Shown here: positions 7,984 through 15,025 of the stretch, in pieces
Numbering within the stretch: position 1 is the stretch's first letter
Layout of the letters: each line of letters opens with the position of its first letter
NCBI GenBank assembly: GCA_902464495.1
Contig: CABQJK010000031.1
Location: forward strand, 1 to 20,579
DNA from: an uncultured Collinsella sp.
Lineage (GTDB): Bacteria > Actinomycetota > Coriobacteriia > Coriobacteriales > Coriobacteriaceae
Length of the DNA stretch: 20,579 nucleotides
Direction of reading: 5' to 3'
The notes under the pieces: generated by a model
Database searches by the model: none
What the model was told of the DNA's origin: nothing
Seen by the model: only the letters and a program-made list of their open reading frames with translations
Program-made: the position numbers and the translations under genes

Positions 7984-8104
7984 GAGCGTGGATTTTGGAC
8001 GGTGGGGAAATGAGGGTGGATATTTGGACGGTTTTTGGGCGTTTTGAGGCTGATTCCGTCCGAAAATCCACTCTCATTCGATAGGCGTCCAAGTTTCCAC
8101 GCTC
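7984..8104. repeat. TCCACGCTC-type intergenic element, divergent copy
   Basis: It opens with GAGCGTGGA (7984-7992) and contains TCCACTCTC (8067-8075) and TCCACGCTC (8096-8104). These last two begin 29 nt apart, the same offset seen in the copies at 12269 and 13721. The middle contains GGACGG.../CCGTCC inverted segments. It is the most diverged of the three copies. Confidence 0.65.
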
Positions 8105-8183
8105 GTGCGGTGAACGCGCGGGGCCTTTGTCCAATCCGCTGGCATCGTCTTCAGTTCGTCGCAGAGCCGCGGTCCCATATGGG

Positions 8184-8189
8184 TATACT
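8184..8189 (+). promoter_or_regulatory. Likely -10 box of the M16C peptidase gene
   Basis: TATACT lies 53 nt before the ATG. The expected -35 position is G/C-rich and does not resemble TTGACA, so only the -10 is called. Confidence 0.45.
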
Positions 8190-8241
8190 CTCGTGGATTC
8201 GACTCGATTCGCCCCCGCTGGGGCGCCAAAGGAGACTGCAT

Positions 8242-11200
8242 ATGCCTACCACCTCAACCGACCCGCGCGCCGCTGCCGCCGCGCTGCTGGTACCCGGCAC
8301 CACCTGCCACGGCTTTGCCGTCGAGCGCTGCGAGACCGTGCCCGAGCTCGACTCGGACGCCTACGTGCTGCGCCACACCGCCTCGGGCGCTCGCCTGCTG
8401 TACCTGGCATGCGACGACGAAAACAAGGCCTTTGCCATTGGCTTTAAGACGCCGCCGGCCGATTCCACCGGCGTGTTTCATATTCTTGAGCACTCGGTGC
8501 TGTGCGGATCGGCCAAGTTTCCCGTCAAGGAGCCGTTCGTGGACCTGATCAAGAGCTCCATGCAGACGTTCCTCAACGCCATGACCTACCCCGACAAGAC
8601 CATCTACCCCGTTGCCACCACCAACGAGCAGGATCTGTACAACCTGATGGACGTGTACCTGGACGCGGTGTTCAACCCGGCCATCTATACCAAGCCCACC
8701 ATTTTTGAGCAGGAGGGCTGGCACTACGAGCTGGACCTGCCGGAGAGCGCCGAGGGCGATGGCGACGGCAGCCCCGCGAGCCTGCGCGAGGGCACGCTGC
8801 GCTATAACGGCGTGGTGTTCAACGAGATGAAGGGCGCGCTGTCCGACCCCATGAGCGTGCTTGACGACGCCGTCAACGCCGCGCTCTATCCCGACACCGC
8901 CTATGCGCACGAGAGCGGCGGCGACCCGCGCGCGATTCCCGCGCTCACCTACGAGCAGTTCCTGGACACGCACGCGCGCCACTACAATCCTTCCAACTCC
9001 TACATCACGCTCTATGGCGACCTAGATGTGGACCGCGCGCTGGCCTTTTTGGACGAGCGCTATCTGTCGCAGCCGAGTACCGCGAGCCGGCGCATGGACG
9101 CAGCCGTTGCCGCCGGCGAGGACCCGTCCACGCTGGCGCCCAATCCGCTGGACGTGCAGGCGCCCGTGACCTGCGAGTATAAGCGCGTCGAGATGGCCAC
9201 CACGCCCGAAAACGCCCTGGTGGGCCTGGGCCTTGTGCTGGGCAGCGCGCTCGACCGCAAGCGCACGATCGCGGCGGATATCCTGTTCGAGGCACTGCTG
9301 GGTTCTAACGAGGCGCCAGTTAAGAAGGCCATTCTGGCCGCCGGCCTGGGCGGCAACGTGGTGAGCTATACCGCGGCCGAGAGCCTGCAGCCCTACGAGC
9401 TCATCATGTTGCAAAACGCGCAGCCCGGCGTGGCGCGCGAGCTGCGCCGCGTGTTCCAGGACGCCTGCCGCGACCTGTGCGAGCACGGCGTTCCGCGCGA
9501 GCGCCTGGAAGCCATCATCAGCAGCAACGAATACGATCTGCGCCAGCGCGACTACGGCATCGCCGACGGCGTGGCCATTGCGTGCGACGCGCTGAGCACC
9601 TGGCTCTACGATGACGACGCCGCGACGCTGGCACTCAAGTACGGCCCGGTGTACGAGGAGCTGCGTAGCGAGCTGGACGGCACCTACTTTGAGGACCTGC
9701 TGCGCGAGCTGGTGCTGGAGACCGACGCCATGGCGCTCGTCGAGCTGGTGCCGGTGGACGCCGCCGAGGGTTCGGAGGGTGCCGAGGCCATCGAGCTGGC
9801 AGCCAAGCGCGACGCCATGACCGATGCCGAGCTGGCCGACGTGGTCGAGCGCACGGCCGCGCTGCGTGCCGCGCAGGAAGCCGAGGACACGCCCGAGGAC
9901 AAGGCCACGCTGCCGCGCCTGCGCGTGTCCGACATTGGCGAGGCGCGCCCCGAACCGCCGCTGGTCGTGGACACGACCGCGCCCATCGTCTGTCTGCGCC
10001 ACGACATCCCTACCAACCGCCTGGCCTACGCCATGCAGTATTTCGACCTGAGCTGCGTCGCGTTTGAGGACCTGCCCTATGTGACGCTGCTCTGCCGCCT
10101 GCTTAAGCAGCTGCCCACGCGCGAGCACTCGGCCGAGGAACTCGACAACTTGCTCGCTGGCAAGTTGGGCTTTTTGAGTTTTACGACCGAAGTCATGACC
10201 CAGCCCGACGTGGACGGCGTGCGCCCCTACCTGCTGGTGAGCGCCGGCGCCCTGTCCGAGAAGATTGATGCACTGGCGAGTCTGCCGCGCGAGGTATGGT
10301 CGAGCACGCTTTTGGCAGATGCCGACGCCGACCGCGTGCGCGACGTGCTCACGCAGATTCGCATTGGGCTTGAGCAGGGCTTTATCAACAACGGTCACTC
10401 GGCGGCGCTCGGTCGCGCGATGAGCTACAGCTCGCCTTCGGCCGTGGTGCGCGAGCAGCTTTCGGGCGTGGATTTCTACCTGTTCCTGCGCGATCTGCTC
10501 GACCACTTTGACGAGCGCCTGGACGACCTGCGCGCCAAGCTTGCCGAGCTGGCAGGCCGCATCTTTGTGGCCGATGGCTGCATGGCGAGCTTTACCGGCA
10601 GCGATGAGGACTTTGACGCGTACTGGGATGCCGCGGGCAACCTGGGGCTTGGCGCGGGCGATGGCGCCGGCCTCGACGCGCTCGTGGTGCCGGCGCCGTG
10701 CGACCGCCACGAGGCTTTCGTGATCCCCAGCGACATCTGCTTTGCCGCGCGTGCGTGCGATCCGCGTCGCTTGGGGCTCGACGTGACAGGCGCTTGGGCC
10801 GTGGCTGCCAACGCGCTCTCCTACGACTACCTGTGGAACGAGATCCGCGTGAAGGGCGGTGCGTACGGCTGCGGATTCCGCGCGGCCGGCGAGCGCCAGA
10901 CGGCGTTCTACACCTACCGCGACCCGGCAATCGATCCCTCGATTGAGCGCGTGGCGCACGCAGGCGAATGGCTCGGCAGCTTTGAGCCCGACGAAGCCGC
11001 CTTTGAGGGCTTTATCGTGAGCTGCGTGAGCGGCATGGACGCGCCGGTGAAGCCGTACGCGCTCACCAAACGCCGCAACACGACCTACCTGGCCGGGCTC
11101 GATCCGCATGCGCGCGAGGAGCGCCGCGCCCAGATGCTCGCTGCCACGCCCGGTGAGCTGCGCACACTCGGCGCTGACGTGACGCGCATCGCAGCCGAGT

Positions 11201-11280
11201 CGCCCACCTGCGTCTTTGGCGGCCGAGACGTCATCGCCAAGAGCAACGCCAACTTCAACGTAGTCGACCTGCTGGGCTAA
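8242..11280 (+). CDS. M16C (PreP-type) zinc metallopeptidase
   Basis: A 1012-residue insulinase-superfamily peptidase of subfamily M16C. It probably degrades peptides within a closed two-half chamber, as PreP and Cym1 do. The inverted zinc motif HILEH (80-84) sits in FHILEHSVLCGS, with H80 and H84 as ligands and E83 as the catalytic base. The third ligand is probably E195 in VVFNEMKGAL. The segment KEPFVDLIKSSMQTFLNAMTYPDKT (97-120) is characteristic of M16C. The middle (about 480-720) corresponds to the M16C-associated domain. The C-terminal half has the degenerate second pair of M16 domains, with RVKGGAYGCGF near residue 870. The Asp/Gly-rich stretch at about 169-183 is an insertion between zinc ligands. 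No signal peptide is seen, so it should be cytosolic. AAAGGAG lies 7 nt before the ATG at 8242; the longer open frame lacks an SD. Confidence 0.94.
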   Translation: MPTTSTDPRAAAAALLVPGTTCHGFAVERCETVPELDSDAYVLRHTASGARLLYLACDDENKAFAIGFKTPPADSTGVFHILEHSVLCGSAKFPVKEPFVDLIKSSMQTFLNAMTYPDKTIYPVATTNEQDLYNLMDVYLDAVFNPAIYTKPTIFEQEGWHYELDLPESAEGDGDGSPASLREGTLRYNGVVFNEMKGALSDPMSVLDDAVNAALYPDTAYAHESGGDPRAIPALTYEQFLDTHARHYNPSNSYITLYGDLDVDRALAFLDERYLSQPSTASRRMDAAVAAGEDPSTLAPNPLDVQAPVTCEYKRVEMATTPENALVGLGLVLGSALDRKRTIAADILFEALLGSNEAPVKKAILAAGLGGNVVSYTAAESLQPYELIMLQNAQPGVARELRRVFQDACRDLCEHGVPRERLEAIISSNEYDLRQRDYGIADGVAIACDALSTWLYDDDAATLALKYGPVYEELRSELDGTYFEDLLRELVLETDAMALVELVPVDAAEGSEGAEAIELAAKRDAMTDAELADVVERTAALRAAQEAEDTPEDKATLPRLRVSDIGEARPEPPLVVDTTAPIVCLRHDIPTNRLAYAMQYFDLSCVAFEDLPYVTLLCRLLKQLPTREHSAEELDNLLAGKLGFLSFTTEVMTQPDVDGVRPYLLVSAGALSEKIDALASLPREVWSSTLLADADADRVRDVLTQIRIGLEQGFINNGHSAALGRAMSYSSPSAVVREQLSGVDFYLFLRDLLDHFDERLDDLRAKLAELAGRIFVADGCMASFTGSDEDFDAYWDAAGNLGLGAGDGAGLDALVVPAPCDRHEAFVIPSDICFAARACDPRRLGLDVTGAWAVAANALSYDYLWNEIRVKGGAYGCGFRAAGERQTAFYTYRDPAIDPSIERVAHAGEWLGSFEPDEAAFEGFIVSCVSGMDAPVKPYALTKRRNTTYLAGLDPHAREERRAQMLAATPGELRTLGADVTRIAAESPTCVFGGRDVIAKSNANFNVVDLLG

Positions 11281-11288
11281 GACACCAA

Positions 11289-11330
11289 GGTAGATTTTTG
11301 GGACATGCCCGAAAATCTACCTTTTTCTTT
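11289..11330 (+). terminator. Rho-independent terminator of the M16C peptidase gene
   Basis: GGTAGATTTT (11289-11298) pairs with AAAATCTACC (11312-11321). A T.G wobble and GGG/CCC (11300-11302/11308-11310) extend the stem around an ACATG loop. A T-rich tail (TTTTTCTTTT) follows. It starts 8 nt after the stop. The 20 nt at 11291-11310 recur inverted at 14928-14947. Confidence 0.88.
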
Positions 11331-11344
11331 TGCCGCAGTCTGCC

Positions 11345-11492
11345 GGTTTGTCTCGATCTGTAACGCTAAGACGGCAATATTGGCTCCAGTTGTTACAAAT
11401 CGAGGCGTTTCCGGATGACGCAGGCCCTTTGTCTCAATCTGTAACATCTAAATCCGATTTTGCCGAGTTACTGTTACAGATCGAGACAAACC
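11345..11492. repeat. Paired inverted-repeat element (two 63-nt units)
   Basis: GGTTTGTCTCGATCTGTAAC (11345-11364) is a perfect 20-bp inverted match to 11473-11492. Two degenerate internal copies lie between: an inverted one at 11392-11409 and a direct one at 11428-11445 (TTTGTCTCAATCTGTAAC). The order is forward-reverse-forward-reverse, with exactly 27 nt between the arms in each pair. Confidence 0.85.
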
Positions 11493-11645
11493 GCCGCGAA
11501 CACCCGCTCTTCGTCAAAACCGTCACGAAGGTGTCCATGAACTGCCCCCTTGCGATGCTTTGTGTTGTGGTTTGGGCGTTTGCTCAGATAAAACCTGCCA
11601 AAATAAACCCGTCCCTTTTTGGTAGGTTTGGGAGAGGAAGCCGGG

Positions 11646-12242
11646 ATGGACAAGGCTGAGTTGCGGCGGGCGGTGATTGCTCGGCGTGATGCTCTTGATT
11701 TGGACTTGCGGGCGGCGAAGTCTGCTGATATCTGTGCGCGGCTGGTTGAGCTGCTGGGCCGCTTGGATGCCGCGGCGCCGCACACCGTTGCCGTCTATGC
11801 CGTGATGGGTTCCGAAGTCGACTCAGCCGCGTTTGCCGCAGCTGCCGCCAAACGTGGCTGGCGCGTGGCCTATCCGTGCATGCTCTCGGCAACAGACGCC
11901 GCAGCTTGTGGCCAGCGCATGTGTATGCGGGCAGTTGCTGCCGGCGACGCGGACGCGGCACCGTTTATCGCCCACCCCACGCGGGTCTTCGCGGCCACGG
12001 ACATCGACAGCAGCCGCTTCCCTATCGTGCCCGCCGAAGCACTCGACATGATTGTTGTGCCGCTCGTGGCCTTCGACCAAACCGGCGCGCGCCTGGGCTA
12101 CGGCGGTGGTTGCTACGACCGCTACCTGTCCACTGTTTCGCCCGCATGCCACGTCATCGGCATTGCCTTTGACGAGCAGCGCGTCGACGACGTTCCCACC
12201 GACGCCCACGACCTGCCGCTGCCCAACATCATCAGCGCCTAA
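11646..12242 (+). CDS. 5-formyltetrahydrofolate cyclo-ligase (MTHFS family)
   Basis: A 198-residue cytosolic enzyme that converts 5-formyl-THF to 5,10-methenyl-THF with ATP, returning the storage folate to one-carbon metabolism. The family signature is RLGYGGGCYDRYL (149-161), the phosphate/folate-binding loop. MDKAELRRAVIARRDAL at the N-terminus is the usual start of this family (K/R...R..L), and VPLVAFDQTG precedes the glycine loop. Length is typical. The start at 11646 is chosen because GAGAGGA lies 7 nt upstream and the N-terminus then fits the family; an in-frame ATG at 11619 precedes the SD. It appears monocistronic, converging on the AbiEi-like gene with a repeat element between them that could terminate both. 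Confidence 0.92.
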   Translation: MDKAELRRAVIARRDALDLDLRAAKSADICARLVELLGRLDAAAPHTVAVYAVMGSEVDSAAFAAAAAKRGWRVAYPCMLSATDAAACGQRMCMRAVAAGDADAAPFIAHPTRVFAATDIDSSRFPIVPAEALDMIVVPLVAFDQTGARLGYGGGCYDRYLSTVSPACHVIGIAFDEQRVDDVPTDAHDLPLPNIISA

Positions 12243-12268
12243 CCGCCGTTGCATCGCACCTGCACGAT

Positions 12269-12434
12269 GAGCGTGGAAAATCTCCCACTTTGGGACTGTT
12301 CGGGGGCAAAAAACGGGAGATTATCCACGCTCATTATTCAAACGTCCGATAATCCACGCTCGTATGTCTGAAAATCCACGCTCAATCAACGCGCGTCCAG
12401 ATTTCCGCGCTCGTGTGTCCGATTATCCACGCTC
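12269..12434. repeat. TCCACGCTC array with long hairpin, copy 2
   Basis: The left end is a hairpin: GAGCGTGGA-AA-ATCTCCC (12269-12286) pairs with GGGAGAT-TA-TCCACGCTC (12315-12332). TCCACGCTC (once TCCGCGCTC) then begins at 12324, 12353, 12375, 12404 and 12426, giving offsets of 29, 22, 29 and 22 nt. Most copies are preceded by GTCCGATTA-like sequence. It lies between convergent stops, and the hairpin may act as a bidirectional terminator. Confidence 0.85.
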
Positions 12435-12460
12435 GTGCAGCTTAACGCCCCGCAACCGCC

Positions 12461-13423
12461 TCAACATGCACGCGGCACGCCGGCAACTTTGAGCTTGCGA
12501 TCGAGCTTTGCCGGATCCCTCAGATCATCCCAGCACAAGCGCACGATCCTGCAGTTATCAAGCAGCGAAAGCCTCGACTCGCGCTGGCGCTCATCAAACT
12601 GCGCCTTTGCGAGCTTGCCCTCCTCCGCTGCCTTCTCGCTTTTAACGAATCCGTCAAATTCCCCGATGATCAGCCGATCTTCCACGCGCCACAAGTAGTC
12701 GACGCGATACGGCCGTCCCGGCTCAACCGGGTCAAACAGCTCAATTTGCAGCTCCGGCGTCTGCCAGCCGCGCTCGATCATCAGGGCGCGCGCCTTGGAC
12801 TCGCCACCGCTTTCCGACAGGCCATCGGCATACCGCGCAACCCTGCGCGCCGTCACAACACCGCGACGATTTAAGCCAAGCTTGTCGACTGCCTCAACGA
12901 GATGCTTCTTCGACAACAGCTGCTCATGGAGCGCCGAGTCCGCAATGATCAGCCCCTCGACAAACGACGCATCGACCAGGCAATCCGTAATCGTCTGATC
13001 GATATCGGTCACGGCAATATCCATCTGGCTGGCCCGCGTTCGATGAGCATAGCGATGGCGAATAATCTTAGAGCCCGGCGTCGTTGATTGTGCCGGTGCC
13101 ACGGCGATATGGATGTGCGTCAAATTGGCATGCGAAACCGAAAGACCATAGATAACAGCCGCCGTATAGGAGCAAAACGTCCAGTCGGGGTGCTTTTGCG
13201 CAAGCGCCCGCACCCGATGCAGATAACGTTGCCGAAACTTGAGCTCGGACCAGTATTCCGGACGCGCATACAACCCCGGCATGACCACCTCGAGACTTCC
13301 CGCCACCACCCGCCGCTCAATCTGCTTTGCCTCCGCCGTCGTGCGCGCGTACACGCAGCTCATCTGCTGCTCGCAAGCTTTAATGTGGCTTGTGAGTCTT
13401 TGATTCGCCGTCATGTTTGCCAT
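12461..13423 (-). CDS. AbiEi-like antitoxin-domain protein fused to a Vsr/DUF559-type nuclease-like domain
   Basis: A 320-residue protein. Residues 1-60 look like the AbiEi-type N-terminal winged-helix segment of actinobacterial antitoxin-like proteins, including a VVAGSLEVVMPGLYARPE turn. Residues 85-170 continue the AbiEi-like middle part (SYTAAVIYGL, HIAV, TDIDQTITDCL). The C-terminus resembles small Vsr-like or DUF559 nuclease folds, with E208 in GGESKARALM, YRVDYLW (D242), and IIGEFDGFVKSE with E255 and K261. No AbiEii toxin gene is adjacent, so a classical type IV toxin-antitoxin role is doubtful. The ATG at 13423 follows GGGAGG by 4 nt. A promoter lies 120 nt upstream and a direct repeat sits in the leader. 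Domain calls come from pattern recognition; nuclease activity is inferred only. Confidence 0.72.
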   Translation of the reverse strand: MANMTANQRLTSHIKACEQQMSCVYARTTAEAKQIERRVVAGSLEVVMPGLYARPEYWSELKFRQRYLHRVRALAQKHPDWTFCSYTAAVIYGLSVSHANLTHIHIAVAPAQSTTPGSKIIRHRYAHRTRASQMDIAVTDIDQTITDCLVDASFVEGLIIADSALHEQLLSKKHLVEAVDKLGLNRRGVVTARRVARYADGLSESGGESKARALMIERGWQTPELQIELFDPVEPGRPYRVDYLWRVEDRLIIGEFDGFVKSEKAAEEGKLAKAQFDERQRESRLSLLDNCRIVRLCWDDLRDPAKLDRKLKVAGVPRAC

Positions 13424-13478
13424 GTCGCCTCCCAACTCTTGGAACGGCGCCAACGTACCAGGCGGTTTCATGCGAAGT

Positions 13479-13512
13479 CTGACCAAATGCCAACCAAAAG
13501 CTGACCAAATGC
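13479..13512. repeat. Direct repeat in the leader of the AbiEi-like gene
   Basis: CTGACCAAATGC occurs exactly at 13479-13490 and at 13501-13512, offset 22 nt, about two helical turns. It lies between the promoter (13543-13571) and the start codon, where a regulator or the encoded protein could bind. Confidence 0.6.
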
Positions 13513-13542
13513 TTGACGGTTTTGAACGCTTTAGGTTAATGG

Positions 13543-13571
13543 CTTATATCTGCAGGTAGAACGGTTGTCGA
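13543..13571 (-). promoter_or_regulatory. Promoter of the AbiEi-like gene
   Basis: On the minus strand, TCGACA (13571-13566; 5 of 6 to the -35 consensus) and TATAAG (13548-13543; 5 of 6 to the -10 consensus) are 17 nt apart. The predicted start is near 13536, leaving a leader of about 113 nt. Confidence 0.6.
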
Positions 13572-13720
13572 GAGGTCCCTGTCTCCACATTTTGAGCCTC
13601 AAAAGCCACCGACTTCATTGAAAGAAAATATGCCGTGGATCAAAACTACCTAGTTTGCGATGCGGCCCGTATGTACTCGACGCATGATGCTGCCGCCGGT
13701 ACAACAGCTGCAGAAAAATC

Positions 13721-13832
13721 GAGCGTGGAAAATCTCCCGCTTTGGGCCCCCTTACGAGCTAAAAACGGGAGATCCACGCTCATTCAACATGCGTCCGATT
13801 ATCCACGCTCGTGTGTCCGATTATCCACGCTC
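13721..13832. repeat. TCCACGCTC array with long hairpin, copy 3
   Basis: The hairpin GAGCGTGGA-AA-ATCTCCC (13721-13738) pairs with GGGAGATCCACGCTC (13767-13781). TCCACGCTC begins at 13773, 13802 and 13824, offsets 29 and 22 nt, as in the copy at 12269. The last two are preceded by GTCCGATTA. It lies downstream of metA and may terminate it. Confidence 0.85.
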
Positions 13833-13887
13833 GTCGCGTAGCGGCCACGGTAACCGCCGCAGCAGCAGCCACGGCCACAGCCGCAGC

Positions 13888-14814
13888 CTAGTGCTCCTCG
13901 CCGGCGCGGGCCAGGTCGTAGGGCGTGGTCTGGTAGACGTAGTAGTTGAGCCAGTTGGTGTAGAACAGCTGAGCCTGGCTGCGCCAGACGTTACGTGGCT
14001 CGGCGGTGGGGTCGTCCCCCGGGAAGTAATGCGCCGGCACCTGAGGGTTGAGCCCGCGCTTCACGTCGCGCTCGTACTCCAGGCGCAGCGTGTCGGTATC
14101 GTACTCGGGATGGCCAAAGACAAAGAAGCGACGGCTGTCGGTCGACTTGACAATGTACAGGCCCACCTCGTCGGACACGGCCACGACCTCAAGCTGCGGC
14201 TCGGCCTCCACGTCCTCGCGGCGCACATCGGTGTTGCGCGAATGCACGGCATAGAAGCGGTCGTCGAAGCCGCGGACCAGCGGGCTTTGCGGCTTCACCA
14301 AATAATGCTCGAACACGCCACTTGCCTTGGCCGGTAGATCGTACTTCTGAATGCCGTAATGGTGATACAGGCCAGCCTGCGCGCCCCAGCAAATGTGCAG
14401 CGTAGAGTGCACGTGCGTAGTGGACCAATCCATGATCTGGCAGAGCTCGGGCCAGTAGTCGACCTCCTCGAACGGCATCTGCTCCACCGGCGCGCCCGTG
14501 ATGATCAGGCCGTCGTAGTGGATGTCGCGGATGTCGTCGAACGTGCGGTAGAACGTCTCCAGGTGGCCGGCGCTCACGTGCGTGGCCTCGTGCGTCTTGG
14601 TGCGCAGCAGGTCCACCTCCACCTGCAGCGGCGTGTTGGAGAGCTTGCGCATGATCTGCGTCTCGGTGGCGATCTTGGTGGGCATGAGGTTGAGGATGAG
14701 CACGCGCAGCGGACGGATGTCCTGGTGCAGCGCGCGGTACTCGGTCATGACAAAGATGTTCTCGCTCTCGAGCTGCGCGGCGGCAGGGAGGGCGTCGGGG
14801 ATGCGAATGGGCAT
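13888..14814 (-). CDS. metA: Homoserine O-acyltransferase MetA (acetyl-CoA type predicted)
   Basis: A 308-residue cytosolic enzyme of methionine synthesis that acylates the homoserine hydroxyl. Family landmarks are present in order: MPIRIPD start, NLMPTKIATETQ (42-53), TGAPVEQMPFEEVDYW (106-121), HICWGAQAG (140-148) with nucleophile C142, and FGHPEYD (233-239) with H235 and E237 of the catalytic triad. Residue 111 is Glu. In characterised MetA proteins, Glu111 goes with acetyl-CoA use and Gly111 with succinyl-CoA, so O-acetylhomoserine is the predicted product. TAAGGAG precedes the ATG at 14814 by 5 nt. No riboswitch or T-box is recognised upstream. The gene is divergent from the 2-hydroxyacid dehydrogenase gene and has no methionine-pathway neighbour here. 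Confidence 0.95.
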   Translation of the reverse strand: MPIRIPDALPAAAQLESENIFVMTEYRALHQDIRPLRVLILNLMPTKIATETQIMRKLSNTPLQVEVDLLRTKTHEATHVSAGHLETFYRTFDDIRDIHYDGLIITGAPVEQMPFEEVDYWPELCQIMDWSTTHVHSTLHICWGAQAGLYHHYGIQKYDLPAKASGVFEHYLVKPQSPLVRGFDDRFYAVHSRNTDVRREDVEAEPQLEVVAVSDEVGLYIVKSTDSRRFFVFGHPEYDTDTLRLEYERDVKRGLNPQVPAHYFPGDDPTAEPRNVWRSQAQLFYTNWLNYYVYQTTPYDLARAGEEH

Positions 14815-14917
14815 GGATGCTCCTTACGAGTCAGTTGCAGCTATGGTACAACGAGCGGCCCCATCCGCGCGAGCACATCGCCCAGTGATGCCGCCAGCGG
14901 CCCAAATCACTCCAAAA

Positions 14918-14948
14918 GTAGAGATTAGGGCATGTCCCAAAAATCTAC
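14918..14948. repeat. Degenerate inverted copy of the 11289 terminator hairpin
   Basis: The 20 nt at 14928-14947 are the exact reverse complement of 11291-11310. Here the other arm is mutated, leaving GTAGA/TCTAC and GGG/CCC pairings. It sits between divergent genes, so it does not terminate either of them. Confidence 0.7.
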
Positions 14949-14982
14949 GGCGCTTTAGCCTAGCAAAGTGGCGGCAGGACGC

Positions 14983-14988
14983 TACAAT
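14983..14988 (+). promoter_or_regulatory. Likely -10 box of the 2-hydroxyacid dehydrogenase gene
   Basis: TACAAT (5 of 6 to consensus) lies 37 nt before the ATG. TAGCAA (14961-14966) is a weak -35 candidate at 16 nt spacing. Confidence 0.5.
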
Positions 14989-15025
14989 GGTTCGACGCGA
15001 AAAACTCGGCCGAAAGGATACATAT

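Larger units (their letters stand above)
7673..8241. other. 569-bp divergent intergenic region
   Basis: No credible gene lies here. The region contains the AlbA_2 gene leader, operator-like blocks A and B, an AT-rich stretch between them (7807-7898), one TCCACGCTC-type element (7984-8104), and a -10 box for the peptidase gene (8184-8189). Confidence 0.7.
11281..11645. other. 365-bp intergenic region with terminator and paired inverted-repeat units
   Basis: It holds the peptidase terminator (11289-11330), the tandem inverted-repeat element (11345-11492), and an unannotated leader of about 150 nt before the cyclo-ligase gene. A possible weak promoter there is TTGTGG (11565-11570) with GATAAA (11587-11592), 16 nt apart. 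No gene is seen. Confidence 0.6.
13424..13887. other. 464-bp intergenic region between the AbiEi-like gene and metA
   Basis: It contains the AbiEi-like gene leader with its direct repeat, the promoter, an unexplained stretch (13572-13720), the third TCCACGCTC element (13721-13832), and a GGC/TGC-rich tract directly after the metA stop. No supported gene is seen. Confidence 0.6.

Noticed and set aside
9022..11109. 695-codon open frame opposite the M16C peptidase
   Set aside because: Same antisense artefact; no SD, no family features.
12324..12434. CRISPR-like array of TCCACGCTC
   Set aside because: The repeats are only 9 nt, the spacing alternates 29/22, spacers are similar to one another, and no cas gene is present.
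13799..13890. Programmed -1 frameshift extending MetA
   Set aside because: No slippery heptamer or downstream pseudoknot is visible at the stop, and MetA is already full length. Kept only as an odd sequence.
14815..14917. SAM riboswitch or T-box upstream of metA
   Set aside because: No conserved core, no anti-terminator/terminator pair, and only about 100 nt of leader space; nothing recognisable.
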